A DNA stretch of 35,037 nt, taken from NCBI GenBank assembly GCA_028683355.1, contig JAQUIZ010000014.1:1-35037 (forward strand), in the 5' to 3' direction. Below the pieces are notes generated by a model, which was not told the origin of the DNA, made no database searches, and worked only from the letters and a program-made list of their open reading frames with translations. Shown here one piece after another: positions 17,669-25,951 of the stretch (position 1 is the first letter of the stretch; the number at the start of each line of letters is the position of its first letter). Made by a program: the position numbers and the translations under genes. The stretch comes from Fermentimonas sp. Lineage in GTDB: Bacteria > Bacteroidota > Bacteroidia > Bacteroidales > Dysgonomonadaceae.

Positions 17669-19537
17669 GTGAACGAAACAGAAAAAGAATTAAAGATATT
17701 ACAAGATAATTATCAGGAAGAAAATATAGTCACACTGGAGTGGAAAGAGCATATCCGCCGTCGCCCCGGAATGTATATCGGAAAACTTGGTGATGGGGCA
17801 TCGGCAGACGATGGTATTTATGTTCTTCTAAAAGAGGTCCTCGATAACTCAATAGATGAGTTTATGACTGGTTTTGGGAAAACAATCGAAGTTGTTGTTG
17901 AGAACGAGAGTGTTATAGTACAGGACCATGGTCGTGGTGTACCGCTTGGCAAAGTAAAGGATGTATGTTCCAAAATGAATACAGGGGCCAAGTATGATTC
18001 AAAGTCATTTAAAAGGTCTGTAGGTCTCAATGGGGTTGGTATCAAGGCTGTAAATGCCTTGTCTTCTAGTTTCTCAATGGTAAGTTCAAGAGATGGACTG
18101 TCAAAAACGGTTACATTTACACAAGGAACTCTTTTAAGCGACGGGGAGTTAGAGCCATCAAAAAATTCCAGCGGTACCAGAGTAGAGTTTACTCCCGACG
18201 CTGCAATCTTTGGTGACTACCATTATCGTGAAGAACATATTGAGCCTTTGCTTAAAAATTATGTTTTCCTGAATATCGGACTCACCATCAACTTCAATGG
18301 TAAAAATTACAGCTCAAAGAATGGACTTGAAGATCTTCTGAATGAAAATCTGACTTCAGAGGAGCTTTATCCAATCATTCATCTTTTTGGTGAGGATATT
18401 GAAGTTGCAATAACGCATACTAATCAATATGGCGAAGAGTATTATTCTTTTGTGAATGGTCAGCATACCACACAGGGGGGTACTCACCTTGCTGCTTTCC
18501 GCGAAGCAACTGCACGTGTTATTAAAGAGTTTTACGACCGAAATTACGAATATTCAGATATTAGAAACGGCATCGTAGCAGCCATTAGTATTAAGGTGGA
18601 AGAACCGGTTTTTGAATCGCAGACAAAAACCAAACTTGGTTCTAAAGACATGGAACCAAATGGTGTTACTATAAATAAGTATATCAATGACTTTCTTAAG
18701 AAAGAACTTGATAACTATCTTCATAAGAATCCTGATACTGCTGAAAAATTACAAAAAAAGGTACAGGATTCAGAGAAAGAGAGAAAAGCTATTGCCGGGG
18801 TAACTAAACTTGCCCGTGAGAGAGCGAAAAAGGCTAATCTGCACAACAAGAAACTTAGAGATTGCAGGATTCATTATAACGATGCAAAAGGTGATCAGCG
18901 AGAGGAGACATCTATTTTTATAACTGAGGGTGATTCTGCCAGCGGATCAATAACAAAAAGCAGGAATCCTAATCTACAGGCAGTCTTTAGTCTTCGTGGC
19001 AAGCCTCTTAACAGTTTCGGATTGACAAAGAAAATTGTTTACGAGAACGAAGAGTTTAATCTGCTTCAGGCTGCACTGAATATTGAAGAAAATATGGATG
19101 GCCTGCGTTATAATAAGGTTATTATTGCTACAGACGCAGATACTGACGGTATGCATATCAGACTCTTATTACTGACATTCTTCCTTCAGTTTTTTCCTGA
19201 CCTCATTAAAAAAGGTCATGTATATATTTTTCAAACACCACTGTTCAGAGTAAGGAACAAGAAAAAAACTCTTTATTGTTATACAGAAGAAGAGCGTGTA
19301 AATGCAATTAATGAGCTTGGCCCTAATCCTGAGATAACACGATTTAAAGGTTTGGGAGAGATATCTCCAGATGAATTCAGAAACTTTATAGGGGAAGATA
19401 TCCGACTTGATAAAGTGACAATGAAGAAAGAGGACCTCTTAAAAGAACTGCTTGAATTTTATATGGGGAAGAACACACCGGAAAGACAAACATTTATCAT
19501 CGACAATCTGGTTGTTGAAGAGGATGTTGTTGCATAG
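17669..19537 (+). CDS. parE: DNA topoisomerase IV subunit B (ParE)
   Basis: ATPase subunit of a type IIA topoisomerase that decatenates chromosomes. The N-terminal GHKL ATPase domain has RRRPGMYIG (30-38), catalytic Glu56 and ATP-site Asn60 ([10 protein letters not shown]), DHGRGVP and [14 protein letters not shown]. The transducer domain has [14 protein letters not shown], and the TOPRIM domain has EGDSASG (420-426) and metal ligands DADTDG (from Asp489). At 622 residues without the GyrB insert it fits ParE better than GyrB. The start is GTG at 17669, with AGGAG eight bases upstream and an in-frame TAA immediately before, so no earlier start exists. The partner parC is not in the window. Confidence 0.92.
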   Translation: MNETEKELKILQDNYQEENIVTLEWKEHIRRRPGMYIGKLGDGASADDGIYVLLKEVLDNSIDEFMTGFGKTIEVVVENESVIVQDHGRGVPLGKVKDVCSKMNTGAKYDSKSFKRSVGLNGVGIKAVNALSSSFSMVSSRDGLSKTVTFTQGTLLSDGELEPSKNSSGTRVEFTPDAAIFGDYHYREEHIEPLLKNYVFLNIGLTINFNGKNYSSKNGLEDLLNENLTSEELYPIIHLFGEDIEVAITHTNQYGEEYYSFVNGQHTTQGGTHLAAFREATARVIKEFYDRNYEYSDIRNGIVAAISIKVEEPVFESQTKTKLGSKDMEPNGVTINKYINDFLKKELDNYLHKNPDTAEKLQKKVQDSEKERKAIAGVTKLARERAKKANLHNKKLRDCRIHYNDAKGDQREETSIFITEGDSASGSITKSRNPNLQAVFSLRGKPLNSFGLTKKIVYENEEFNLLQAALNIEENMDGLRYNKVIIATDADTDGMHIRLLLLTFFLQFFPDLIKKGHVYIFQTPLFRVRNKKKTLYCYTEEERVNAINELGPNPEITRFKGLGEISPDEFRNFIGEDIRLDKVTMKKEDLLKELLEFYMGKNTPERQTFIIDNLVVEEDVVA

Positions 19538-19582
19538 TTATAACTTTAATGTTTTTTATTCCATAATGAGTTAATTTGCGTT

Positions 19583-20080
19583 ATGAACAATATAAAAGCA
19601 GATAAACAAGTACCGGAAAATAAACGGATCGCTGTTTTTCCGGGTACTTTTGATCCGTTTACTATCGGCCATGAGTCTCTAGTGCGCAGAGGGCTACTGA
19701 TTATGGACAAGATTATTATTGCAATCGGTGTCAATGAATCAAAGAAATCCTATTTTTCTTTAGAAAAGCGGATTGAAATGATTCGTGAACTATATAAAGA
19801 AGAACCACGTGTAAGTGTACAAAGTTACAATACCTTAACTATCGAATTTGCCGAAAAGGCCGGAGCACGATACATATTGCGGGGAATCAGGTCGGTAATT
19901 GATTTTGAGTATGAAAAAACTATTGCAGATATGAACCGAACTATTTCAGGAATAGAAACGTTTGTATTATTCACTGAACCTGCTCTTACTCATGTTAGTT
20001 CCTCACATGTAAGAGAACTGCTTCGGTATGGACGCGATATCAGTAGTTTTATTCCAAAGGGGATGAATTATTTGATTTAA
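19583..20080 (+). CDS. coaD: Phosphopantetheine adenylyltransferase
   Basis: Fourth step of coenzyme A synthesis: transfers AMP from ATP to 4'-phosphopantetheine to give dephospho-CoA. It shows the nucleotidyltransferase motif [11 protein letters not shown] (20-30), ILRGIRS around residue 105 and the C-terminal SSSHVRELL motif. The 165 residues include about 13 extra residues before the conserved FPGTFDP start, and no downstream ATG, GTG or TTG could serve as a shorter start. The codons of this extension are complementary to the codons of the conserved motif (see findings). It lies 45 bases after parE and 21 before an S41 protease gene, probably in one transcript. Confidence 0.95.
   Translation: MNNIKADKQVPENKRIAVFPGTFDPFTIGHESLVRRGLLIMDKIIIAIGVNESKKSYFSLEKRIEMIRELYKEEPRVSVQSYNTLTIEFAEKAGARYILRGIRSVIDFEYEKTIADMNRTISGIETFVLFTEPALTHVSSSHVRELLRYGRDISSFIPKGMNYLI
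19608..19660 (+). repeat. Two interleaved inverted repeats inside the start of coaD
   Basis: Arm A1 (19608-19620, AAGTACCGGAAAA) is complementary to A2 (19636-19649, TTTTCCGGGTACTT) except for one extra G. Arm B1 (19622-19630, AAACGGATC) is exactly complementary to B2 (19652-19660, GATCCGTTT). The order A1-B1-A2-B2 means the two hairpins compete. They lie 25 to 77 bases after the first base of the start codon. Confidence 0.6.
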
Positions 20081-20101
20081 TGACCCTACAAAATTAGACA
20101 A

Positions 20102-21700
20102 ATGCTAAATAATAAAATTGGAATTGCACTTTGTGCAATACTTATCTCAGTTAGCGCATCAGCACAATTCAGACCAAGTCCTGAAGGATTAAAACTGGAA
20201 CGCACACTGCAACTTATCAATAACCTGTATGTGGATGATGTAGATTCTAAGAAACTGACGGATGCAGCTGTAAGAGCGATGTTAAGTGAACTGGATCCTC
20301 ATTCAAGTTACCTTAATGAAGAAGAGGTTAAAGCAATGAATGAACCTCTACAGGGCAATTTTGATGGTATTGGTATATCATTCAATATGCTCACTGACAC
20401 ACTTTACGTGATGGAAGTGATATCAGGTGGGCCCTCACAGAAAGTAGGGATATTACCAGGAGATAAGATTATATATGTAGGTGATACTCTGATAGCCGGA
20501 GTGGAAATGAATAATCAGAATGTGGTGAAGATGCTGCGCGGTCCTAAAGGCACTACCGTTAATGTAAAGGTTTTGAGGCGTGGAGCTGTTCAGTTGATTG
20601 AGTTCAGAATTGTAAGGGATAAAATTCCTATTACCAGTATTGATGCTGCATATATGGTGTCTGATGATATTGGTTATATTAGATTAAGCAGATTTGGTGT
20701 CACTTCAGCAGATGAGTTTAAAGCAGCAGAAAGAAATCTCAGAACACAGGGTATGAAGCATCTGCTCCTTGATCTTACTGATAATGGGGGAGGGATATTA
20801 CAGACTGCCAACGAGATTGTTGATGAATTCCTGGGTGATGGTAAAGTGATTGTATATACCGAAGGTAAGAATCAACCCAGATACACAATGAATGCTACAG
20901 GATTGGATGAACTGAATGGTGGAAATCTGGTAATTTTAGTAAACGGATCTTCTGCTTCTGCAAGTGAAATTCTTGCAGGTGCTATTCAAGATTGGGACAG
21001 AGGGGTAATAGTTGGAAGAAGAACTTTTGGAAAGGGCCTTGTTCAACGTCAGCTGCCTCTGCCTGACGGTACTATGATTCGCCTCACAGTAGCAAGATAT
21101 TATACTCCTTCGGGAAGAAGCATTCAGAAACCTTACGAAGAGGGTAACATCGAAGCTTATAATCAGGATTTTATTAACAGATATAATCAAGGGGAGCTTT
21201 TTGAAGTAGATAGTATCCATTTCCCTGACTCATTAAAATATAAGACTCTTATAAACGAGCGAACAGTATATGGCGGCGGAGGAATAATGCCTGATTATTT
21301 TGTGCCTATAGACACTACTTCAGGTACAATGTTTCATGCTAATTTAAATGCAAGAGGGGTGATTAACAGGGCTGCAATTGCTGAAGTTGATAATAATCGC
21401 AGAGTGCTTTTAGATAAATATCCCGATGTTATTAAATTCAATAAAGGTTATAGAATTGCAGATGAGTTGGTAGGTAGACTAAAAACAATTGCCGGTGAAG
21501 TTGATGTCGAGTGGAATGAAGAAGAGTTCCTAAAATCGCAGAATCTTATATTTGTTCAGTTAAAGGCTTTGATAGCCAGGGATCTGTATGATTCTTCGGC
21601 TTTCTACAGGATAATTAATGATGAAAACGATATTTATCTCGAAGGCCTTAAAATAATTTCTGATGAAAGTCGCTATAAGGAGTTATTGAAAGGGATATAG
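20102..21700 (+). CDS. S41 family C-terminal processing peptidase (CtpA/Prc-like)
   Basis: A periplasmic serine protease with a Ser/Lys dyad that trims C-termini of envelope proteins. A signal peptide (about 1-22, ending SASAQ) precedes a PDZ domain (about 85-160, GIGISFNMLTDTLYVMEV and GDKIIYVGDTLI). The S41 domain follows, with catalytic Ser286 in SSASASE and Lys311 in TFGKG, 25 residues apart as in E. coli Prc. The C-terminal ~200 residues are less conserved and end at residue 532, usual for the Bacteroidota members. It is the last gene of the unit that starts at 16522; its link to parE and coaD is positional only. Confidence 0.92.
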   Translation: MLNNKIGIALCAILISVSASAQFRPSPEGLKLERTLQLINNLYVDDVDSKKLTDAAVRAMLSELDPHSSYLNEEEVKAMNEPLQGNFDGIGISFNMLTDTLYVMEVISGGPSQKVGILPGDKIIYVGDTLIAGVEMNNQNVVKMLRGPKGTTVNVKVLRRGAVQLIEFRIVRDKIPITSIDAAYMVSDDIGYIRLSRFGVTSADEFKAAERNLRTQGMKHLLLDLTDNGGGILQTANEIVDEFLGDGKVIVYTEGKNQPRYTMNATGLDELNGGNLVILVNGSSASASEILAGAIQDWDRGVIVGRRTFGKGLVQRQLPLPDGTMIRLTVARYYTPSGRSIQKPYEEGNIEAYNQDFINRYNQGELFEVDSIHFPDSLKYKTLINERTVYGGGGIMPDYFVPIDTTSGTMFHANLNARGVINRAAIAEVDNNRRVLLDKYPDVIKFNKGYRIADELVGRLKTIAGEVDVEWNEEEFLKSQNLIFVQLKALIARDLYDSSAFYRIINDENDIYLEGLKIISDESRYKELLKGI

Positions 21701-21770
21701 TTTGTCAGATATGTATTTTGCAGAACTACACAAATTACCAATGAAACTTTTTTAACCAATACATAAAGAT

Positions 21771-22643
21771 ATGAATTTTGATTACAGTAAGCTTCATGTA
21801 AAAGAGAATTCAAAAATTAAACTTAGTGACTTCCCAACTATTGAGGATGGAGGATTTACCAAGAAAACTGCAAAAGAAGAGATAAAAAAGAACATTAAAG
21901 AACTGGAGAAATTTCAGGAGATGTTCTATGCAGATGACAGGTACTCTCTTTTAATCATATTGCAGGCCCGTGATGCTGCCGGTAAGGATGGGGTAATCCG
22001 TCATGTTATGTCAGGAATCAATCCTCAGGGTTGTGTTGTTCATAGTTTTAAAACTCCTACTAAGAACGAATTGGAGCATGATTATTTCTGGCGTCATTAT
22101 AAAGCATTGCCTCAAAGGGGTATGATAGAGATTTTTAATAGATCTCACTACGAAAATGTACTCGCAACTAAAGTTAACCCTCAATGGTTACTTAATGAGC
22201 GTATTCCGGGTTTTGGCTCGGTTGAAAAAATCAATCAGAGTTTTTGGGATGATAGATATGAAAGTATAAATGCAATAGAGAAACATCTCTATAATAATGG
22301 CATGAGAATATTGAAATTCTTCCTGAATATTTCAAAAGAAGAGCAGAAAGAGAGATTTATTTCCCGTATAGATGAACCAGATAAGAACTGGAAGTTTAGT
22401 TCTTCTGACTTACAAGCCAGGTCGCAATGGGACGAATATACTAATGCTTTCGAGGAAATGCTACAGAAAACATCAAGACATTATGCGCCATGGTATGTAA
22501 TTCCCGCAGATAAAAAGTTTTTTGCACGTGTAGCAGTGGGTGATATTATCCTTGAGCTTTTCAAATCACTTGATTTACATTTCCCTCCAGCAGAATCTCC
22601 CGAAATATTACAGAAGGCACGTGAGATGTTATTAAAAGAATAG
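21771..22643 (+). CDS. PPK2-family polyphosphate:nucleotide phosphotransferase
   Basis: Transfers phosphate from polyphosphate to nucleotides (AMP or ADP) in the cytoplasm. Walker A appears as ARDAAGKDG (66-74), followed by the PPK2 motif HVMSGINPQGCVVHSFK. Walker B and lid appear as PQRGMIEIFNRSHYENVL, where FNRSHYE rather than FDRSWYN points to class III, the group that phosphorylates both nucleoside mono- and diphosphates. The 290 residues are typical. It starts 70 bases after the protease gene with no terminator between them. Class assignment is by motif recall and needs alignment. Confidence 0.87.
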   Translation: MNFDYSKLHVKENSKIKLSDFPTIEDGGFTKKTAKEEIKKNIKELEKFQEMFYADDRYSLLIILQARDAAGKDGVIRHVMSGINPQGCVVHSFKTPTKNELEHDYFWRHYKALPQRGMIEIFNRSHYENVLATKVNPQWLLNERIPGFGSVEKINQSFWDDRYESINAIEKHLYNNGMRILKFFLNISKEEQKERFISRIDEPDKNWKFSSSDLQARSQWDEYTNAFEEMLQKTSRHYAPWYVIPADKKFFARVAVGDIILELFKSLDLHFPPAESPEILQKAREMLLKE

Positions 22644-22667
22644 TATTTGCCGTTCGATAATACTATT
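22639..22667. terminator. Convergent hairpin spanning both stop codons
   Basis: AATAGTATT (22639-22647) and AATACTATT (22659-22667) are exactly complementary around an 11-base loop and contain the PPK2 TAG on the plus strand and the anti-sigma-like TAG on the minus strand. A short T-rich run follows on the minus side (TTCTTTT) and a longer one starts nine bases later on the plus side. A bidirectional terminator is plausible, though the stem is AT-rich. Confidence 0.45.
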
Positions 22668-23076
22668 GTTCAGAGTTGTTTTTTTGATTCAAATTACTGG
22701 TTGATCTCTTCTCTCTTAGATTTGCGTCCAGTCTTGATATTAACCATAAAAGGCTGAATATCGATGCTGTAAAAACTATTGAACCCCAGAACTGAAGAGA
22801 CAACAGAAACTCTTCTCCTCTGACAAAGTAAGCTACCGCAATTATTACAGCTAATACGCCATACATAGTTCCGAAAATCGATGTCAGGTCTTTAAGAACA
22901 TTTCCACTAGCTTTTTTAGTTGAGACTTGCTCATTAATCTTTTGTGACGTAAATGCTTTTTCAGTCTCAATCTGATGCATAATCCTATACTTCAGGTTTT
23001 CGGGAGCCTCTATTTTTGAAGATTTAAGCATCTTTCTGATTGCTTCCTCTTCATTATATGTATCATACTTTTCCAT
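22663..23076 (-). CDS. Membrane protein, putative anti-sigma factor for the adjacent ECF sigma
   Basis: A 137-residue protein with a soluble acidic N-terminal half (YNEEEAIRKMLKSSKIEAPENLKYRIM), two membrane segments (about 69-87 and 94-112) and a charged, Asn-rich tail. It begins 18 bases after the ECF sigma stop, with AAGGAAAG just upstream. This position and topology fit a membrane anti-sigma factor. It lacks the His/Cys zinc motif of ZAS anti-sigmas, so the role is inferred from context alone. Confidence 0.6.
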   Translation of the reverse strand: MEKYDTYNEEEAIRKMLKSSKIEAPENLKYRIMHQIETEKAFTSQKINEQVSTKKASGNVLKDLTSIFGTMYGVLAVIIAVAYFVRGEEFLLSLQFWGSIVFTASIFSLLWLISRLDANLREKRSTSNLNQKNNSEQ

Positions 23077-23094
23077 TATAACTTTCCTTGTTAA

Positions 23095-23661
23095 TTAATT
23101 TACAAAAACATTTTCCGTTTCATCCCGGTAATGCTTTATTAGCAACTCCTTAAACAGTTTCCTTGCGCGGAACAATTTAACCTTCACATTAGACTCATTC
23201 AACCCGGTAATGTTAGCGATCTCTTTTACTGGATTATCTTCCATATAGTAGAGAGTTAGCAATAGGGCATCACCTTTAGGTATCTTTTGTAAAATGTCGG
23301 CAACCATTTCATTACGTTCAATATCTTCTATTTTGATTTCAAGAGTACTTGAACCAATCTGTACTGCATTTTCAACTTCTGTTTCCCTCGTACTAAGCCA
23401 CATTTGCGTTTTTGTATGTGTAACTGCCGTGTTATAAACTATACGGTACAACCAGGTTGAGAATTTACTCTCTGAGCGAAAACTGTGCAGATTTCTGTAA
23501 GCTTTTACATAACTCTCCTGCACTACATCTTCCGCATCCTGCATATTGCCGCAAATCCGGTAGGCGATTGTAATTGCCATATCCTGATATGTTTCAACAA
23601 AGTAAGAGAATGCGGAAGTGTTGCCTGAAAGTACTTGTTGCACACGATGATTCTCGTTCAT
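23095..23661 (-). CDS. ECF-type RNA polymerase sigma factor
   Basis: An extracytoplasmic-function sigma-70 factor of 188 residues. Region 2 (about 15-80) includes DAEDVVQESYVKAYRNLHSF and FSTWLYRIVYNTA, for core binding and -10 recognition. Region 4 (about 125-175) has the helix-turn-helix VKEIANITGLNESNVKVKLFRARKLFKEL for the -35 element; regions 1 and 3 are absent. It is the middle gene of a three-gene operon: a small membrane protein ends nine bases before its ATG and a putative anti-sigma begins 18 bases after its stop. The signal it answers is unknown. Confidence 0.93.
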   Translation of the reverse strand: MNENHRVQQVLSGNTSAFSYFVETYQDMAITIAYRICGNMQDAEDVVQESYVKAYRNLHSFRSESKFSTWLYRIVYNTAVTHTKTQMWLSTRETEVENAVQIGSSTLEIKIEDIERNEMVADILQKIPKGDALLLTLYYMEDNPVKEIANITGLNESNVKVKLFRARKLFKELLIKHYRDETENVFVN

Positions 23662-23670
23662 TGCAAAGAG

Positions 23671-24066
23671 TTATTCCTGTTCCAGCTCTGCTTTTTGTTT
23701 CGTCAAAGGCATTTTCTGTGTCACCAGAAAATATACCAAGTAGCCAATTCCAAGGAAAAATACCACGCTTGCACCTGTAACCCAAAACTCATTTCCATGT
23801 CCTATAACCAGGTATTCTGAACATAAAAATCCAACAATAATTCCGATACCCAGTGAAATTAAAACAATTCCGTTTCTTAGTGAAACCATTTTATTGGGAT
23901 CAGATTTTCTTTTGGGAGTATCGGGAGGTATGATTCCCTGATTAATTAAGCCCATACGCTCTTCGTTCCTCGTTTTCATCCATCGTAATCCTAATACTAA
24001 ACCTGTGATAATAGGCAATCCAATTGTGCATATGATTGCAATTATCGGGATCAATAAACCTTCCAT
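23671..24066 (-). CDS. Small three-helix membrane protein (DUF6249-like), first gene of the ECF operon
   Basis: A 131-residue protein with three hydrophobic segments (about 3-28, 64-85 and 95-117) and a basic loop after the first (RWMKTRNEERMGLINQGIIPPD). I recognise the pattern as DUF6249, a family often next to ECF sigma factors in Bacteroidales, with no known function. I chose ATG at 24066 (MEGLLIPIIAII); the frame continues to a TTG at 24117, which would add an unlikely basic, His-rich stretch. Being first in the operon, it may take part in sensing or in restraining the sigma factor, but that is inference. Confidence 0.7.
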   Translation of the reverse strand: MEGLLIPIIAIICTIGLPIITGLVLGLRWMKTRNEERMGLINQGIIPPDTPKRKSDPNKMVSLRNGIVLISLGIGIIVGFLCSEYLVIGHGNEFWVTGASVVFFLGIGYLVYFLVTQKMPLTKQKAELEQE

Positions 24067-24134
24067 AATTATTTGTTTTAAATGTAAATGTTTTAGTTTT
24101 CGTAAATAGGACTCCAACTTCTATGGATTGGTTA

Positions 24135-24142
24135 CAAAAATA
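24135..24142 (-). promoter_or_regulatory. Candidate promoter of the ECF operon
   Basis: The minus strand reads TATTTTTG (TAnnTTTG) about 69 bases before the ATG at 24066. Overlapping it, TGTAACC is followed after 17 bases by GTCC, a layout like ECF promoters with an AAC-containing -35 and a GTC -10, which would fit autoregulation. Both readings are tentative. Confidence 0.35.
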
Positions 24143-24385
24143 ACAAAATATTTTTCTGTTATTCTATGTTTATTAAAAATATTGATTTCGGAAATTATGT
24201 TAAATAAAGATGCTTCAGAGGAAGATAATCTATAAATTGACCGTACCTCATCCAAATCCTCCTCATATTACCTTCATAATCTCTTCATATCCGGCTTATA
24301 TTTTATTGAGGAGGCTTTGGAGAATGTACCTGAAATGTCAGGATATTCCACCACTAATGCTTTGAATAAATCCCTGTAATGTGAG
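24143..24385. other. Gene-free stretch between mscL and the ECF operon, possible gene remnant
   Basis: The gap 24067-24471 holds the ECF promoter region at one end and the mscL terminator at the other. Between them no intact gene is seen. On the minus strand one frame reads like protein in two pieces, one with LFKALVVEYPDISGTFSK ending at a TGA (24273-24275) and, after a second stop at 24267-24269, one with YEEDLDEVRSIYRLSSSE. The overlapping plus strand has a 47-codon frame ending ...ALENVPEMSGYSTTNALNKSL. Neither has a start with a ribosome-binding site, and I recognise no family. It could be a decayed gene or chance. Confidence 0.25.
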
Positions 24386-24421
24386 AAAAAATAGTCCCGG
24401 CTTAAAATGGCCGGGACTATT
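24385..24421 (-). terminator. Terminator after mscL
   Basis: Twelve exact pairs between 24390-24401 and 24410-24421 (core GTCCCGGC/GCCGGGAC) around an 8-base loop, followed on the minus strand by a run of T. It lies about 50 bases past the mscL stop. Confidence 0.85.
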
Positions 24422-24471
24422 AATGAACTTTTCTTTGTCTGAATTTATCTTCTTACTTTACAGTGAAAACT

Positions 24472-24894
24472 TTATTTAGTTTTCAGCAGGTCGCGAATCT
24501 CTGTAAGAAGTTTCTCTTCCTTGGTTGGTTCAGGCGGAGCTTCAGGAGCCGGCGCCTCTTCTTTTTTCCTCTTTAGTGAATTCATACCTTTGATAACAAG
24601 GAAAATTGCTGTTCCGATAATTGCAAAGTCCACAACAGACTGAATAAATGCGCCATAATTCCATGTTACTGCAGGAGTAATCACCTCGGCGCCTTCCATA
24701 ACTGCCTGTTTTAAGACAAGCTTCAGGTCTGTGAATTGTCCCTGTCCCCCAAGTAATGCAAGAGGAGGCATTAGAATATCATTCACGAATGAGGTAACAA
24801 TCTTTCCGAAAGCTCCTCCAATTACAATACCCACGGCCATATCCACAACGCTGCCGCGCATTAAAAATTCTTTTAGTTCTGATTTAAATGACAT
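24472..24894 (-). CDS. mscL: Large-conductance mechanosensitive channel
   Basis: Inner-membrane homopentameric channel that opens under membrane tension to release solutes during osmotic downshock. The first helix has the pore pattern [31 protein letters not shown] (residues about 13-43). A periplasmic loop, a second helix (about 79-101, [19 protein letters not shown]) and a cytoplasmic helix after a Pro/Glu-rich linker ([13 protein letters not shown]) follow. The 140 residues are typical. It is a single-gene unit with its own terminator and a candidate -7 element. Confidence 0.96.
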   Translation of the reverse strand: MSFKSELKEFLMRGSVVDMAVGIVIGGAFGKIVTSFVNDILMPPLALLGGQGQFTDLKLVLKQAVMEGAEVITPAVTWNYGAFIQSVVDFAIIGTAIFLVIKGMNSLKRKKEEAPAPEAPPEPTKEEKLLTEIRDLLKTK

Positions 24895-24941
24895 AGTTTT
24901 GTTTGATTAATTAGGTTGAAAACTCTACATAGCAAAGAAAG

Positions 24942-24949
24942 CAAAAATA
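24942..24949 (-). promoter_or_regulatory. Candidate -7 element for mscL
   Basis: The minus strand reads TATTTTTG (TAnnTTTG) 47 bases before the mscL ATG, in the gap to ctlX. No -33 match at the right spacing. Confidence 0.35.
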
Positions 24950-24989
24950 ATGTGAATTATATTGTTAACAGCTTAAAATAACATTAAGC

Positions 24990-25913
24990 CTAATAAAAAA
25001 TCTCAGCCAGCATACATCGTGCAGATCCTCCTCCATTTTTCTCTATTGTATCTAAATCTGCAGTTACTATTTTATTATATGTTGATATGATATTTTCCTG
25101 TGAGGCTGTCAGGGAATTATGGGCTGAAGCAGACATAATCATTAACGGGTTACCATTTCTGCTTTTCACTTCAAGCATATTACCCGCAAACTGTGATACC
25201 TGATCTAAAGATATATCAACTATGATTTTGCCGGTTGAGTTTAACTGTGAAATAACCCTTTTTCGCTCATATTCATCTTTAATCGATTCAAGACAAATTA
25301 CAGCAACCTGCATACCAATCTCCATCATCACATTTGTGTGATAAATCTTATTATCATCTTTATCAACTGCATCAAATACAACAGGTTGAAAATTCATCCT
25401 GGAGCAGAAATCATTTAGTACTTTCTCTGAAGTTCGGGGTGAACGACAGCAATATGCAATTTTTTTGCGCCTGTCAAAGACCATACTGCCTGTTCCTTCA
25501 AGAAACTCACCTTCATTCTCCCAGAATGTAAGATCTACCACTTTCCGGTGATTCATATTTCTTTTCAGCAGATTGAGGATATGTGATTTTCTTTCTAATC
25601 TCCGATTTGGAGCAAACATTGGATAGAGAACCAATTCACCTGAAAAATGAGAAGAAAACCAGTTGTTCGGAAATATTGAATCAGGTGTATGTGGCTCAGG
25701 CGTGTCCTGTACAACTGTAACGTCAACATCATTCGCTTTCAGAAGTTTCACAAAAGCATCAAACTCTTTTAGTGCATCTTCTGCAATTCTGTCCTGTTCA
25801 GATTCCTGTTCTGACAATACAGTCTTCTTCTGAAAAAAATTGTTCTTTGCCGTTTCATCATTAAAAGCAAAACGAGCCGGACGAACCATTAGAAGTTTAG
25901 AGGTAGTCTGCAT
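24990..25913 (-). CDS. ctlX: Citrulline hydrolase-type amidinotransferase-fold protein (CtlX-like)
   Basis: A 307-residue member of the guanidino-group-modifying (arginine deiminase/DDAH) superfamily. Visible signatures are TPDSIFPNNWFS with the substrate Asp, FLEGTGSMVFDR, IYHTNVMMEIG with the catalytic His, and the catalytic Cys300 in GGGSARCMLAEIF near the C-terminus. This pattern fits CtlX, which converts citrulline to ornithine, CO2 and ammonia. It lies 38 bases after ornithine aminotransferase (rocD) on the same strand, so its likely product would feed the neighbouring enzyme. Arginine or dimethylarginine are alternative substrates that the sequence does not exclude. Confidence 0.8.
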   Translation of the reverse strand: MQTTSKLLMVRPARFAFNDETAKNNFFQKKTVLSEQESEQDRIAEDALKEFDAFVKLLKANDVDVTVVQDTPEPHTPDSIFPNNWFSSHFSGELVLYPMFAPNRRLERKSHILNLLKRNMNHRKVVDLTFWENEGEFLEGTGSMVFDRRKKIAYCCRSPRTSEKVLNDFCSRMNFQPVVFDAVDKDDNKIYHTNVMMEIGMQVAVICLESIKDEYERKRVISQLNSTGKIIVDISLDQVSQFAGNMLEVKSRNGNPLMIMSASAHNSLTASQENIISTYNKIVTADLDTIEKNGGGSARCMLAEIFY

Positions 25914-25951
25914 GTTCAGTTTACATTATTATGTTTATTGGGAACTGATTC

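Noticed and set aside
19608..19660. H-type pseudoknot formed by the two coaD repeats
   Set aside because: The connecting loops of one and two bases cannot span stems of 13 and 9 pairs, so only alternative hairpins are credible.
23095..23661. Identity of the ECF sigma factor as SigP, the partner of PorX
   Set aside because: It is 4.5 kb from porX on the other strand and nothing in the sequence links them; Bacteroidota genomes carry many ECF sigma factors.
24067..24117. In-frame upstream extension of the DUF6249-like gene to a TTG at 24117
   Set aside because: It would place a basic, His-rich stretch before the first membrane segment; the ATG at 24066 is simpler.
24971..24989. Hairpin GCTTAA/TTAAGC after ctlX as a terminator
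   Set aside because: The stem has only six pairs and no T run follows on the minus strand.
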